From Zhaonella formicivorans (GTDB lineage Bacteria > Bacillota > DUOV01 > Zhaonellaceae): 64,000 nucleotides of DNA. Location of the stretch: assembly GCF_004353525.1 (NCBI RefSeq), contig NZ_CP085524.1, positions 124,001-188,000 on the forward strand, given 5' to 3'. Each line of letters starts with the position of its first letter. Within the stretch, counting starts at the first letter, position 1. Below, piece after piece: positions 35,002 to 44,029 of the stretch. The notes beneath the pieces are model-generated. The model was not told the origin of the DNA. It saw nothing but the letters and a program-made list of their open reading frames with translations, and did no database searches. The translations under genes were made by a program, and so were the position numbers.

Positions 35002-36384
35002 ATGTTGAAGCCCTATGCCAAATATAAATCTATACCAGAATTGTGGATTACACAAATTCCAGATAATTGGTCTTATCGCAAAATAAAGTATTTATTTAAC
35101 GAGAGATGTGAAAAGGGTTATCCTCAAGAACCTTTACTTGTTGCTTCACAAAACATGGGGGTTGTTCCTAAAGATGTATATGGTAATAGAACTGTTGAGG
35201 CACAAAAAGATTTACATCTTCTTAAGCTTGTGAAAGTTGGCGACTTCGTCATCAGTTTACGTTCATTTCAAGGCGGAATAGAATATTCCTATTACCAGGG
35301 AATTATTAGCCCTGCCTATACAGTGATGGCACCTAAAGAAGAAATCAATTCAGGATACTTTAGACATTTAGCAAAATCCCGCATGTTTATTGAATTATTA
35401 CAAATGTGTGTAACTGGTATTAGAGAAGGACAAAACATTGACTATACTAAACTAAAAAACCATTTGATCCCTATTCCTCCCCGCAAGGAACAAGACCAAA
35501 TAGTACGCTTTCTCGACTGGAAGCTTGCAAAAATAAATAAACTTATCCGGGTAAAGAAAAAGCAGATTGAACTGTTGAATGAACAGAAACAGGTAATTAT
35601 CAACAACGCTGTCACAAAAGGTTTAGACAAGAATTCATACACAAAAGATAGTGGGATCAAATGGATAGGAAATATACCTGAAGGCTGGAATATTAGAAGG
35701 CTTAAAACAGTTGGTGAAGCAATCATTGGACTCACATATTCGCCTGCTGATTTGACCGATGAAAATGATGGTATGCTGGTATTCCGTTCTTCAAATATAA
35801 AGAACGGTAAAATTGTATTTGGTGATAATGTTTACGTTAATTGCAAAATTCCTGAAAAATTAATAACGAGAATTGGTGATATTCTAATATGCTCTCGTAA
35901 CGGAAGTAGAGAGTTGGTCGGAAAATGTGCACTAATTGATGAAAAGAGCAAAGGCTACAGTTTTGGCGCTTTTACAACTGTTTTTCGAACACAATATCCA
36001 GAATTTATATATTATGTTTTGAATTCATATATTCTTAAAAATATAATGGGATTATTCTCAACCTCAACCATAAACCAATTAACAACATCTATACTAAACA
36101 ATATTCGAATACCATTTCCACCGTACGATGAGCAAAGAAAGATTGTATCTTTTCTTGACGAAGAATGCTCAAAAATCGATATAATGGTTTCAAAAATTGA
36201 ACGTGAAATATTACTGTTTCAAGAATACCGCGCCCGCCTTATTTCCGATGTTGTCACCGGCAAGGTGGATGTGCGCGGTATCGAAATCCCGGAATATGAA
36301 GCCGTTCCCGATGACGTCACCGAAGACGAGTTTGACGGCGAAAATGCCATGGATGATGAAGCCGAAGAAGCGGAGGTGGAATAA
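35002..36384 (+). CDS. hsdS: Type I restriction-modification specificity subunit
   Basis: 460 residues. Two target-recognition domains, each starting with a W-containing signature (PDNWSYRKIKYLF near residue 20; PEGWNIRRLKTVG near 228), and two long helical spacers (IPPRKEQDQIVRFLDWKL about 155; FPPYDEQRKIVSFLDEEC about 375). The TRDs decide the two halves of the recognition sequence. The body (35002 to about 36220) is clearly AT-rich, while the last 50 codons and the flanking hsdM/hsdR are not, which suggests an exchanged specificity gene body. Followed by hsdR with a 1-base overlap (TAATG). Confidence 0.93.
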   Translation: MLKPYAKYKSIPELWITQIPDNWSYRKIKYLFNERCEKGYPQEPLLVASQNMGVVPKDVYGNRTVEAQKDLHLLKLVKVGDFVISLRSFQGGIEYSYYQGIISPAYTVMAPKEEINSGYFRHLAKSRMFIELLQMCVTGIREGQNIDYTKLKNHLIPIPPRKEQDQIVRFLDWKLAKINKLIRVKKKQIELLNEQKQVIINNAVTKGLDKNSYTKDSGIKWIGNIPEGWNIRRLKTVGEAIIGLTYSPADLTDENDGMLVFRSSNIKNGKIVFGDNVYVNCKIPEKLITRIGDILICSRNGSRELVGKCALIDEKSKGYSFGAFTTVFRTQYPEFIYYVLNSYILKNIMGLFSTSTINQLTTSILNNIRIPFPPYDEQRKIVSFLDEECSKIDIMVSKIEREILLFQEYRARLISDVVTGKVDVRGIEIPEYEAVPDDVTEDEFDGENAMDDEAEEAEVE

Positions 36385-39300
36385 TGACTGCGACCAACAC
36401 AAGAGAAAGCGGACTTGAATCTTTGATTGTGAACTGGCTCGTAAATCACAACGGTTATGAGCAGGGCACCAATGCCGACTATAACTGCGACTACGCTATT
36501 GACGAAACGCGCTTGTTCCGTTTTCTTTCGGCGACACAGCCGGACGAGATGGAAAAACTCGGCGTGTTCAAAAACGACTTGAAAAAGGCGCAGTTTCTCA
36601 ACCGCCTGCGCGGAGAAATAGCAAAGCGCGGGATTATCGACGTTCTTCGCAACGGCATCAAAGTCTACCCCACCGACCTTGTCATGTTCTACATGACCCC
36701 TACGGAAAGAAACGTAAAGGCGAAAGCCCTCTTTGAGCAGAATATTTTCAGCGTTACACGTCAGTTGCAGTATTCCAAAGACGCAACAAGACTGGCGCTT
36801 GACCTTTGTATCTTTATCAACGGCCTGCCAGTAATAACCTGTGAGCTAAAAAACCAGCTTACAAAACAGAATGTTGACGATGCCGTATACCAATACCAGA
36901 CCGACCGAGACCCGAAGGAGCTGCTTTTTCAGTTTAAGCGCTGCATGGTTCATTTTGCTGTTGATGACGAGAGAGTAAAATTCTGCTCAAGGCTTGATGG
37001 CAAAGCTTCATGGTTCCTGCCCTTCGACAAGGGATACAACGACGGTGCGGGAAACCCGCCGAATCCAGACGGCCTCAAGACTGATTACCTCTGGAAAACA
37101 ATCTTTGAGAAGTACATGCTCGCCCGCATTATTGAAAACTATGCACAGGTAGTCGAAGAAACCGACCCGGAAACCGGGCGCAAAAAGTACAAGCAAATAT
37201 TCCCGCGTTACCACCAGCTTTCTGTTGTGGAAAGCCTGCTGGCTGATGTGCGGGAAAAAGGTGTCGGGCAGAAATATCTTATTCAGCACAGCGCCGGCAG
37301 CGGAAAGTCAAATTCCATTGCATGGCTTGCCCACCAGCTTATCGGCCTTGAAAAAGACGGCAAACCAATTATAGATTCTGTGGTTGTGGTTACCGACCGC
37401 GTTATCCTTGATAAGCAGATAAGGGATACCATAAAGCAGTTTATGCAGGTATCCAATACCGTCGCGTGGGCTGAGCATTCCGATGATCTGAGAAAGGCAA
37501 TCAGCGGCGGCAAGAAAATCATCATTACCACCGTACATAAATTCCCTGTAATTCTGGACAGCATAGGCAGCGAACATAAAGGGCGCTCATTCGCCATCAT
37601 TATAGATGAAGCCCATTCTTCCCAAAGCGGAAGCATGTCCGCTAAAATGAATATTGTGCTTTCCGGTGAGTATTCCGCTGAAGATGACAGCATTGAGGAT
37701 AAAATCAACCGCCTTATTGAAGGACGCAAAATGCTGACAAATGCCAGCTATTTTGCCTTTACCGCCACTCCGAAAAACAAGACGCTGGAAATGTTCGGGG
37801 TACCTTATCAAGAAGGAGATGAAATTAAACATCGCCCGTTCCATGTATACACAATGAAACAGGCAATTCAGGAAGGTTTTATTCTCGACGTGCTTAAAAA
37901 TTACACGCCGATTGACAGCTATTACAGGCTGGTTAAAGCCATCGAAGATGACCCTATGTTTGACAAGAAAAAGGCCCAAAAGAAACTGCGCTATTTTGTT
38001 GAGAGCAATCAGTTTGCCATCGCGCAGAAAGCTGAAATCATGGTCAACCACTTCCATGAACAGGTAATATCAAAAGGCAAGATTGGCGGCAAGGCACGTG
38101 CTATGGTTGTTACCAGCAGCATAGAACGATGCATTGAATACTATTATGCCATTTGCAAGTGTCTTGCGGACAGGCGCAGCCCGTACAAGGCAATCATAGC
38201 GTTTTCAGGCGAAAAAGAATACGGAGGCAAGACCCTTACCGCTGCTTCCATTAACGGTTTTCCGGATAATACAATAGAAAAGGTTTTCCGCAATGATCCC
38301 TACCGCTTCCTTGTTGTGGCTGATATGTTCCAGACCGGCTATGACGAACCATTGCTTCATACAATGTATGTGGACAAAATGCTGTCCGATATCAAGGCGG
38401 TACAGACGCTTTCCCGTTTGAACCGTTCCCACCCGCAAAAACACGACACCTTTGTGCTTGACTTTGCCAATAAAACAGAAGTTATTGCAGCAGCATTTTC
38501 AAGATATTACCGGACAACAATCCTGTCCTCCGAAACTGACCCCAATAAACTGTATGACCTTATTGCAATACTGGAATCCCATCAGGTATACACCGATGAA
38601 CATGTGGATACTCTTGTGGAGTTATATCTTAATGGCGCGGAGCGCGACAGGCTTGACCCGATTCTTGATGCCTGTGCAGCTCTTTATAAAGCATTGGATA
38701 ATGATGCTAAAATCGAATTCAAAAGTGCAGCCAAGTCTTTTGTGCGCACATACGGGTTTCTCGGTGCAATATTGCCGTACGGAAATGCTGATTGGGAAAA
38801 GCTGTCCATATTCCTTAATCTGCTGATTCCAAAACTGCCCTCTCCGCAGGAAGACGACCTTTCAAAAGGTATTCTTGACGCAATAGATCTTGACAGTTAC
38901 CGCGTCGAAGCTCGTGCGTCTATGTCGATTGTGCTGGAAGATTCAGACGCAGAAGTCGGGCCTGTGCCTGCAGGCAAAGTCATAGGCACACCGGAACCAG
39001 AGATGGATCTGCTTTCCAGAATACTCACCGAATTTAACGACCTATTCGGAAACATTGAATGGAATGACGCAGACAATGTTCGCCGCCAGATTATGGAGAT
39101 TCCTGCCATGGTTTCCAAAGACGAGAAGTATCGGAATGCGATGAAAAACTCTGATAAGCAGAATGCCCGCATGGAAAGCGAGCGTGCACTGCAATCAGTT
39201 ATTTTCAGCATAATGGCTGACAATATGGAATTATTCAAGCAGTTTAATGACAATATGTCTTTCAAAAAGTGGCTTTCCGATCTTGTATTCAACCTGACAT

Positions 39301-39428
39301 ATAACCCTGAAGGCAAACCATTTGAATTGCCAGGGAAGCAGGATAGTATTCGGGCGACATCGGAAAATATTTACAAGACAAATACGGCTTTCGGCCTTGC
39401 CAATGTTGCGGAAGAGAAGGTTAATTAA
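36384..39428 (+). CDS. hsdR: Type I restriction enzyme translocase/nuclease subunit
   Basis: 1014 residues. N-terminal nuclease domain with GLPVITCELKNQ (ExK of the PD-ExK site, about residue 150), SF2 motor with Walker A QHSAGSGKSNSIAW (about 303), DEAH box IIIDEAHSSQSG (about 407), FTATPKNKTL (motif III, about 458), and RLNRSHPQK (motif VI, about 677). It cuts unmodified DNA after translocation. ATG 36384 follows GGAGGTGGA and overlaps the hsdS stop. Intact. A strong terminator lies 30 bases beyond the stop. Confidence 0.95.
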   Translation: MTATNTRESGLESLIVNWLVNHNGYEQGTNADYNCDYAIDETRLFRFLSATQPDEMEKLGVFKNDLKKAQFLNRLRGEIAKRGIIDVLRNGIKVYPTDLVMFYMTPTERNVKAKALFEQNIFSVTRQLQYSKDATRLALDLCIFINGLPVITCELKNQLTKQNVDDAVYQYQTDRDPKELLFQFKRCMVHFAVDDERVKFCSRLDGKASWFLPFDKGYNDGAGNPPNPDGLKTDYLWKTIFEKYMLARIIENYAQVVEETDPETGRKKYKQIFPRYHQLSVVESLLADVREKGVGQKYLIQHSAGSGKSNSIAWLAHQLIGLEKDGKPIIDSVVVVTDRVILDKQIRDTIKQFMQVSNTVAWAEHSDDLRKAISGGKKIIITTVHKFPVILDSIGSEHKGRSFAIIIDEAHSSQSGSMSAKMNIVLSGEYSAEDDSIEDKINRLIEGRKMLTNASYFAFTATPKNKTLEMFGVPYQEGDEIKHRPFHVYTMKQAIQEGFILDVLKNYTPIDSYYRLVKAIEDDPMFDKKKAQKKLRYFVESNQFAIAQKAEIMVNHFHEQVISKGKIGGKARAMVVTSSIERCIEYYYAICKCLADRRSPYKAIIAFSGEKEYGGKTLTAASINGFPDNTIEKVFRNDPYRFLVVADMFQTGYDEPLLHTMYVDKMLSDIKAVQTLSRLNRSHPQKHDTFVLDFANKTEVIAAAFSRYYRTTILSSETDPNKLYDLIAILESHQVYTDEHVDTLVELYLNGAERDRLDPILDACAALYKALDNDAKIEFKSAAKSFVRTYGFLGAILPYGNADWEKLSIFLNLLIPKLPSPQEDDLSKGILDAIDLDSYRVEARASMSIVLEDSDAEVGPVPAGKVIGTPEPEMDLLSRILTEFNDLFGNIEWNDADNVRRQIMEIPAMVSKDEKYRNAMKNSDKQNARMESERALQSVIFSIMADNMELFKQFNDNMSFKKWLSDLVFNLTYNPEGKPFELPGKQDSIRATSENIYKTNTAFGLANVAEEKVN

Positions 39429-39456
39429 TCGGGGATATTATTAAATTTATTTCTAG

Positions 39457-39484
39457 GCGACCAGTAAAATGCTGGTCGCTTTTG
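39457..39484 (+). terminator. Terminator after hsdR
   Basis: GCGACCAG-TAAAATG-CTGGTCGC followed by four T. Confidence 0.9.
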
Positions 39485-39510
39485 TACGATTGTGTACGAA
39501 AAGATACGAT
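39485..39510 (+). repeat. Three TACGAW direct repeats at 10-bp spacing
   Basis: TACGAT (39485), TACGAA (39495) and TACGAT (39505) repeat every 10 bases, one helical turn, ending 7 bases before the -35 hexamer of the ATPase/protease promoter. Likely a cooperative regulator site. Confidence 0.75.
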
Positions 39511-39517
39511 AATCACA

Positions 39518-39546
39518 TTGACGAAATACCCAATAGAATATATAAT
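39518..39546 (+). promoter_or_regulatory. Consensus sigma-A promoter of ATPase/protease pair
   Basis: TTGACG (39518-39523), 17-bp spacer, TATAAT (39541-39546), 46 bases before the start codon. Confidence 0.88.
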
Positions 39547-39592
39547 TAAAATATAATCTGTATGAATATGAACGAATATGAGAGGTGAAAGC

Positions 39593-40768
39593 ATGAAAGC
39601 GTCACTTATTATTAATTTAATCGCGGCTCACAACAGTGGTGATGAAAATGAATTTGCACATGCTTTAGAAGCACTTGCGTCTGATGAAGAAAAAAAGGGA
39701 AATGTGCCATTAGCAAATCAGATACGCAACACATATAAGAATAGAAGCAAGGTAGGGACTGTCAAGAAGACTGATTTTACACCTATAAGTTCTACATTTA
39801 TGCCACAAGCTGCGACCATGTCGACGATTGCGCCGCGCGATAAGGATAGTATGCTGGAATTATATGAACTGATTAATCCAGAAGTTGGATTAGAAGATGT
39901 TGTTCTTCCAAAAGCACAAAAAGAAGCATTGCAAAGGATAATCGAGGAACAAAAAAATATAAAAATGCTTCACAAGCATAATATTATGCCTTCAAATCGT
40001 CTATTACTTTGTGGGCCTCCAGGTTGTGGGAAAACGCTAACAGCAAAAGCATTAGCTAAAGAAATGGGATTACCGATGGCGTATGTTCGTTTGGATGGAT
40101 TAGTTTCTTCATACCTTGGACAAACGAGTACGAATCTACGAAAGATTTTTGATTCGGTAAAAAATCAAAGAATCGTTTTGTTTTTAGATGAGTTTGATAC
40201 AATAGCAAAAAAACGTGATGATTCTAATGAGCTTGGAGAATTAAAAAGAGTAGTCACAACATTACTGCAAAATTTTGATAATATGCCAGAACATGTTTTT
40301 TTAATTGCGGCAACAAATCATCATCATCTTCTTGATCCAGCAATATGGAGAAGGTTTAATTTATCAATTATTCTGGAATTACCAAATGAAGAGCAGCGTA
40401 CTGAACTGATAAAGAAGTGGATTATAGAATTCAAAATTGGCGCAAAAATTGATGTTCAATTGATTTCCAAAATTACAGAAGGATTAAACGGTGCACAAAT
40501 AAGAGAGCTGATGGTCGCTGCAACAAAGCATTATATTACAAATAACAATAACCTTGAAAACGAGGATGTAGTAAAGATTCTTATACAGCAATTGACTATG
40601 TTTACTGAAAATAAGGATTCATATTGGGCAGTACTTAAGGATATGCATCAACGTGGTGTATCTTTAAGAAGTCTTGAAAAAGCTACAGGAATAAAACATT
40701 CAACTATCCAATATCGTGTGGGCAACAAATCAAAGAATACAAAGGAGAGTGAAAATAATGCCGAATAG
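39593..40768 (+). CDS. AAA+ ATPase of an ATPase-subtilase pair
   Basis: About 391 residues. Single AAA+ domain (about 95-320) with Walker A CGPPGCGKTLTAKALAKE, Walker B VLFLDEFDTIAKK and an RRFN-type arginine finger; SpoVK/FtsH-like clade without membrane or protease parts. The C-terminus (about 335-365, RSLEKATGIKHSTIQYRVG) resembles a helix-turn-helix. Together with the subtilisin-like protease that overlaps its end by 12 bases, it forms an ATPase/protease cassette of the sort seen in defence islands; the ATPase could present or unfold substrates or sense a trigger. ATG 39593 is preceded by GAGAGGTGA; ATG 39578 lies before that site. AT-rich compared with host genes. Confidence 0.85.
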   Translation: MKASLIINLIAAHNSGDENEFAHALEALASDEEKKGNVPLANQIRNTYKNRSKVGTVKKTDFTPISSTFMPQAATMSTIAPRDKDSMLELYELINPEVGLEDVVLPKAQKEALQRIIEEQKNIKMLHKHNIMPSNRLLLCGPPGCGKTLTAKALAKEMGLPMAYVRLDGLVSSYLGQTSTNLRKIFDSVKNQRIVLFLDEFDTIAKKRDDSNELGELKRVVTTLLQNFDNMPEHVFLIAATNHHHLLDPAIWRRFNLSIILELPNEEQRTELIKKWIIEFKIGAKIDVQLISKITEGLNGAQIRELMVAATKHYITNNNNLENEDVVKILIQQLTMFTENKDSYWAVLKDMHQRGVSLRSLEKATGIKHSTIQYRVGNKSKNTKESENNAE

Positions 40769-42971
40769 ACATGAGCATTTATGGATACCGGATGGCGAGG
40801 TTGTAAATTTACCTTATGAACCTCAGGGGAGAGATAAAGACATGGGACTTGAACCTGCGGAACATGGAAGTAAACTTTCACTTGGTCTTCAAAACATTCT
40901 ATCAACCTTTGAACGTATTAGGAGCAACGACTCACTTGGCGCAGACGATATAATGGTTTTTAAAGTACTTTTGCCGGAAGGACAAAAAATTGATAATGCA
41001 ATGCGACAGAAATTTTTAGAAGGAGAAGGCCTTAAAATAAATGCTGTTAAAGATAGCCGTCAAGTAATTGTTTCCACGAAAAAGTCCATGTTTGAACGAT
41101 TGACAAATCGAGTTAACACATACAAAAACAGTGGTAGGCTAAAGAACTTTCAGTATATTGAGGGATTTGAGCCTTATACTTCAGAAGAAAAGCAGGCCGC
41201 AACTCTACGGAGACATTTAATTGAGTTGGGTGAAAATATTCAAATTGATATTCAAATGATGTTGCTTCCTAAAATGGATCATATCAGCCAAGAAAAAGCA
41301 GTAGGTACTCTGATGAAAAAAATTATACAGTTGGAAGGCAAAGTTATTGATGAAGCATACGAACTTTCGGATGGAACAGCAGTAATTCGTGCAATGATGC
41401 CTATGAATATGGTAAGTATCATTGCTGATGACTTGGCTATTTACCGTGTTGAAGAAACCCGCTTTTTTTCAGATTTAGATACTAGTGGTTTTAATCCTTT
41501 CAAAGAAGTTTTAAAAAGGAATTCAAACGTAGATGTAAATGGCTTGCCTATTGTTGCAATCCTTGACACGGGAATTAAATTTCCGCCCGAATTGGAAGAT
41601 CTTGTTATAGAACACTGGGCTCCTAAAGGTGTTACTATGGGTAGTGGTGACCATGGAACCAAAGTAGCCAGTAAAGTGGTATTTGGGAATCTAGGTTATC
41701 AACTAGCTAGCAAAGTTTTTACTCCTAGAGCAAGGGTTATTGATTGCTGTGTGATAGATGGAAAAGTTCCAGAAAATGTAATGATTAAGCGTTTGCAAGA
41801 TGCTGTTGAAAGATATAAAGACATAGCTTCAATTTTTAATTTTTCTGCAAATGCAGACAAGCCTATAGATGGTGATGAGATTAGTATTACTGGATATGAA
41901 TTGGACAACTTAATGCTTAAATATGGTGTGCAATTTGTTATTTCGGCTGGTAATCATTATGTTTGGAGGACAGCATCAACCCTTGATGATATTTTGGATG
42001 ATGATGATACACAAATAGCTTCTCCTGCGGATTCAATGCTCGGAATTACTGTAGGATCTATTGTGGGGGTTGATCATGGCGGTAGTATCAGTAATACGAA
42101 CATGATTGCCCCTTATTCTAGGAAGGGTCCTGGTTTTGCTGGTTTAAGGAAGCCTGATTTAGTTGCATATGGTGCCACACTTCTCCCCGGGGGAAGAGTC
42201 GCTAGAGATCAGTATTCAGTATTAATTGGTCCAAATGGCATATTTTGTGATGATGCAGGGACAAGCTTTACTGCCCCCGATGTTTCTGGAGCCTTGGCAG
42301 ATATCTTATCAATCGTACCGAATAAGGATGTCTTATTGGCAAAGGCCTTATTATATCATGGGGCACAGCCTGTATGGGATAATAACAAAATAACAAGTGA
42401 AGAGGCTACATATATAGCAAATCTTTATGGTAGAGGCTTAGTCAATCCGGATATTAGTAAGTTTTCGTCAGATAATAGGGTGACATTTGTCCGAACGGGT
42501 GAACTGAATAAGAAAACTAAGCAAATAGTTAAATTTCATATGCCATCGATATTAGAAAATATAAAAGGACGTAACATTGTTAGGGTAGCGGTAACATGTG
42601 TAACTAAGCCGCCTGTTGATAAAAGTAAAGGGGAAAATTATCTTAGTGCGTATATAGAGGCTTCACTTCATAAAATTGATACTAAAGGGAAAAAGCCTAG
42701 CGCAAACCCCAATATAAAGGAAGGCCGGATGAAATGGGATACTTGTTATCATTTTGAGAAGATTTTTTCAAACTTTTCAGCGGGAGATTGGGAAGTCTGG
42801 CTTGTTTTACATACTCGCTGGGAAATAGATGAAGAAATGAACATCCCATATGGCCTTGCTGTTACCGTCGAAGAGCTGAGTGGTAAGATTGACATATATA
42901 CTGAAATCAGGAACGAAGTTGCTGGAAGGTTTATGCCACTCAGCAACGTAAGAATTCCAATTTCTTTTTAA
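40757..42971 (+). CDS. S8 (subtilisin-like) serine protease of the ATPase-subtilase pair
   Basis: About 737 residues with no signal peptide, so probably intracellular. Catalytic triad: Asp in IVAILDTGIKF (about 266), His in GSGDHGTKVAS (about 300), Ser in GTSFTAPDVSGA (about 511). A 250-residue N-terminal region precedes the protease domain and a beta-rich region of 170 residues follows. ATG 40757 is chosen because AAGGAGAGTG lies at 40741-40750. Overlap with the ATPase gene implies coupled translation and joint function. A substrate cannot be inferred; cleaving a host or phage protein upon infection is a reasonable hypothesis. Confidence 0.88.
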
Positions 42972-42987
42972 AAGATTAAGCAAAAAA

Positions 42988-43026
42988 GAGAGGAGTATGA
43001 CGAACGCTATACACCTCTCATTTTTT
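42988..43026. terminator. Terminator between the protease gene and prophage repressor
   Basis: GAGAGGAGTAT-...-ATACACCTCTC, one mismatch in 11 bp, then ATTTTTT on the plus strand. The right side overlaps the stop of the minus-strand repressor. Confidence 0.82.
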
Positions 43027-43416
43027 TCTTCTGGCAAGCTCTATACATATTTCAACTTGGCGGATAATGTCTTGAAAATCATCTTCAGATAGATCATCAT
43101 TTTCAGATATATCTTTTATAATTTTGAGTGCGGCATCTTTTTGTTTTTTGCTAGTCAGCTGTTTTAAGCCAAATTCCAGTTGTTGAGAGCTAATATCTAA
43201 ATTTTCAATATATCCGGCCATCTGCAAAAGTTCTTCGCTTGGAATATTTAGTGCTGCAGCAATTGATTTTAATACGGGAACAGAAGGATTTTTTCGTTGG
43301 CCTTTCTCAATTCTATGGATTTCAGTATGACTAATATTTGCAGCATCAGCTAAGGCACGCTTTGAAAGTCCTTTTGATTCTCTTTTTGCTTTTATATAAT
43401 CACCTAATTTGTTCAT
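43018..43416 (-). CDS. XRE family phage repressor (CI-like)
   Basis: 132 residues. N-terminal helix-turn-helix (about 3-60: KLGDYIKAKRESKGLSKRAL, ADAANISHTEIHRIEKG) and an acidic helical C-terminal half without LexA-like protease residues. Transcribed away from the lytic genes, as expected for a lysogeny repressor. ATG 43416 is preceded by GAGGTGAATGCT; a longer frame reaches 43458 but has no ribosome site. Probably binds the GGAAC...GGTTC repeats in the divergent promoter region. Confidence 0.88.
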   Translation of the reverse strand: MNKLGDYIKAKRESKGLSKRALADAANISHTEIHRIEKGQRKNPSVPVLKSIAAALNIPSEELLQMAGYIENLDISSQQLEFGLKQLTSKKQKDAALKIIKDISENDDLSEDDFQDIIRQVEICIELARRKK

Positions 43417-43450
43417 AGCATTCACCTCATAAAATAAGTTTAGCACATAT

Positions 43451-43536
43451 GGAACCAAAAAGCAACATTATTGTTATTAGTGTTGACAAAAAGTTTCAGA
43501 AATAATACAATGATATTGGAACTTAAAGGTTCAACA
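43451..43536. promoter_or_regulatory. Divergent lysogenic/lytic control region
   Basis: Rightward promoter TTGACA (43483-43488)-17 bp-TACAAT (43506-43511). Operator-like copies: GGAACCAAAAAGCAACATT (43451) and GGAACTTAAAGGTTCAACAT (43518), both ending in CAACATT. A third copy lies inside the next gene (43763). Confidence 0.72.
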
Positions 43537-43556
43537 TTGTGATCGGAGGTAATAAT

Positions 43557-43793
43557 ATGCAACCTAATCGAGAGTACATTTTAGAACTAGTTAGAAAAAA
43601 TGACTGGTCTGGTGGGGAACTTGGTAGGCGTATGGGAATATCAAGAGCAGAGGCAAACCGGTTATTAAATGGGACGCGGGTTGGCGGAAAGAAAATAATT
43701 GCTGGATTGATGAAAGCATTTCCTGATGAACCTATTGAAAGGCTTTTTATTTTGCCTCAAGTGGAACCTAAAGGTTCAAGTGAGGTGAGGTAG
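43557..43793 (+). CDS. Small HTH regulator (Cro-like) 1
   Basis: 78 residues, helix-turn-helix SGGELGRRMGISRAEANRLL. First rightward gene of the prophage. ATG 43557 follows GGAGGT at 43545-43550. Similar in pattern to the next gene (both have K..I.GL...FP.E..E.L), so the two look like diverged duplicates. An operator-like GAACC-TAAA-GGTTC palindrome lies at its 3' end (43764-43777). Confidence 0.82.
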   Translation: MQPNREYILELVRKNDWSGGELGRRMGISRAEANRLLNGTRVGGKKIIAGLMKAFPDEPIERLFILPQVEPKGSSEVR

Positions 43794-43795
43794 TT

Positions 43796-44029
43796 TTGTT
43801 TATAAATGATAAGAAAGTCAAAGAAAAAATTATGATTATTGGCTGGTCACAGAACGAACTTGCCAGACGCATGCAACTGCCAAAGGGGACTCTCAGTAAT
43901 GTCCTCTTAGGCAGGCGTGGTGCAGGCCGAAAAGTCATTTCAGGACTGCTTCGGGTGTTTCCGGAGGAAAGGCTAGAAGACCTTGTCTATATGGAAGGGC
44001 GGAAGGAACAACATGCATGCAATTTATGA
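43796..44029 (+). CDS. Small HTH regulator (Cro-like) 2
   Basis: 77 residues, helix-turn-helix SQNELARRMQLPKGTLSNVL. TTG 43796 is used with GAGGTGAGG just upstream, two bases after the stop of the previous gene. It may be repressed by the operator-like palindrome located at 43764-43777. Its 3' end overlaps the start of the helicase gene. Confidence 0.75.
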   Translation: MFINDKKVKEKIMIIGWSQNELARRMQLPKGTLSNVLLGRRGAGRKVISGLLRVFPEERLEDLVYMEGRKEQHACNL

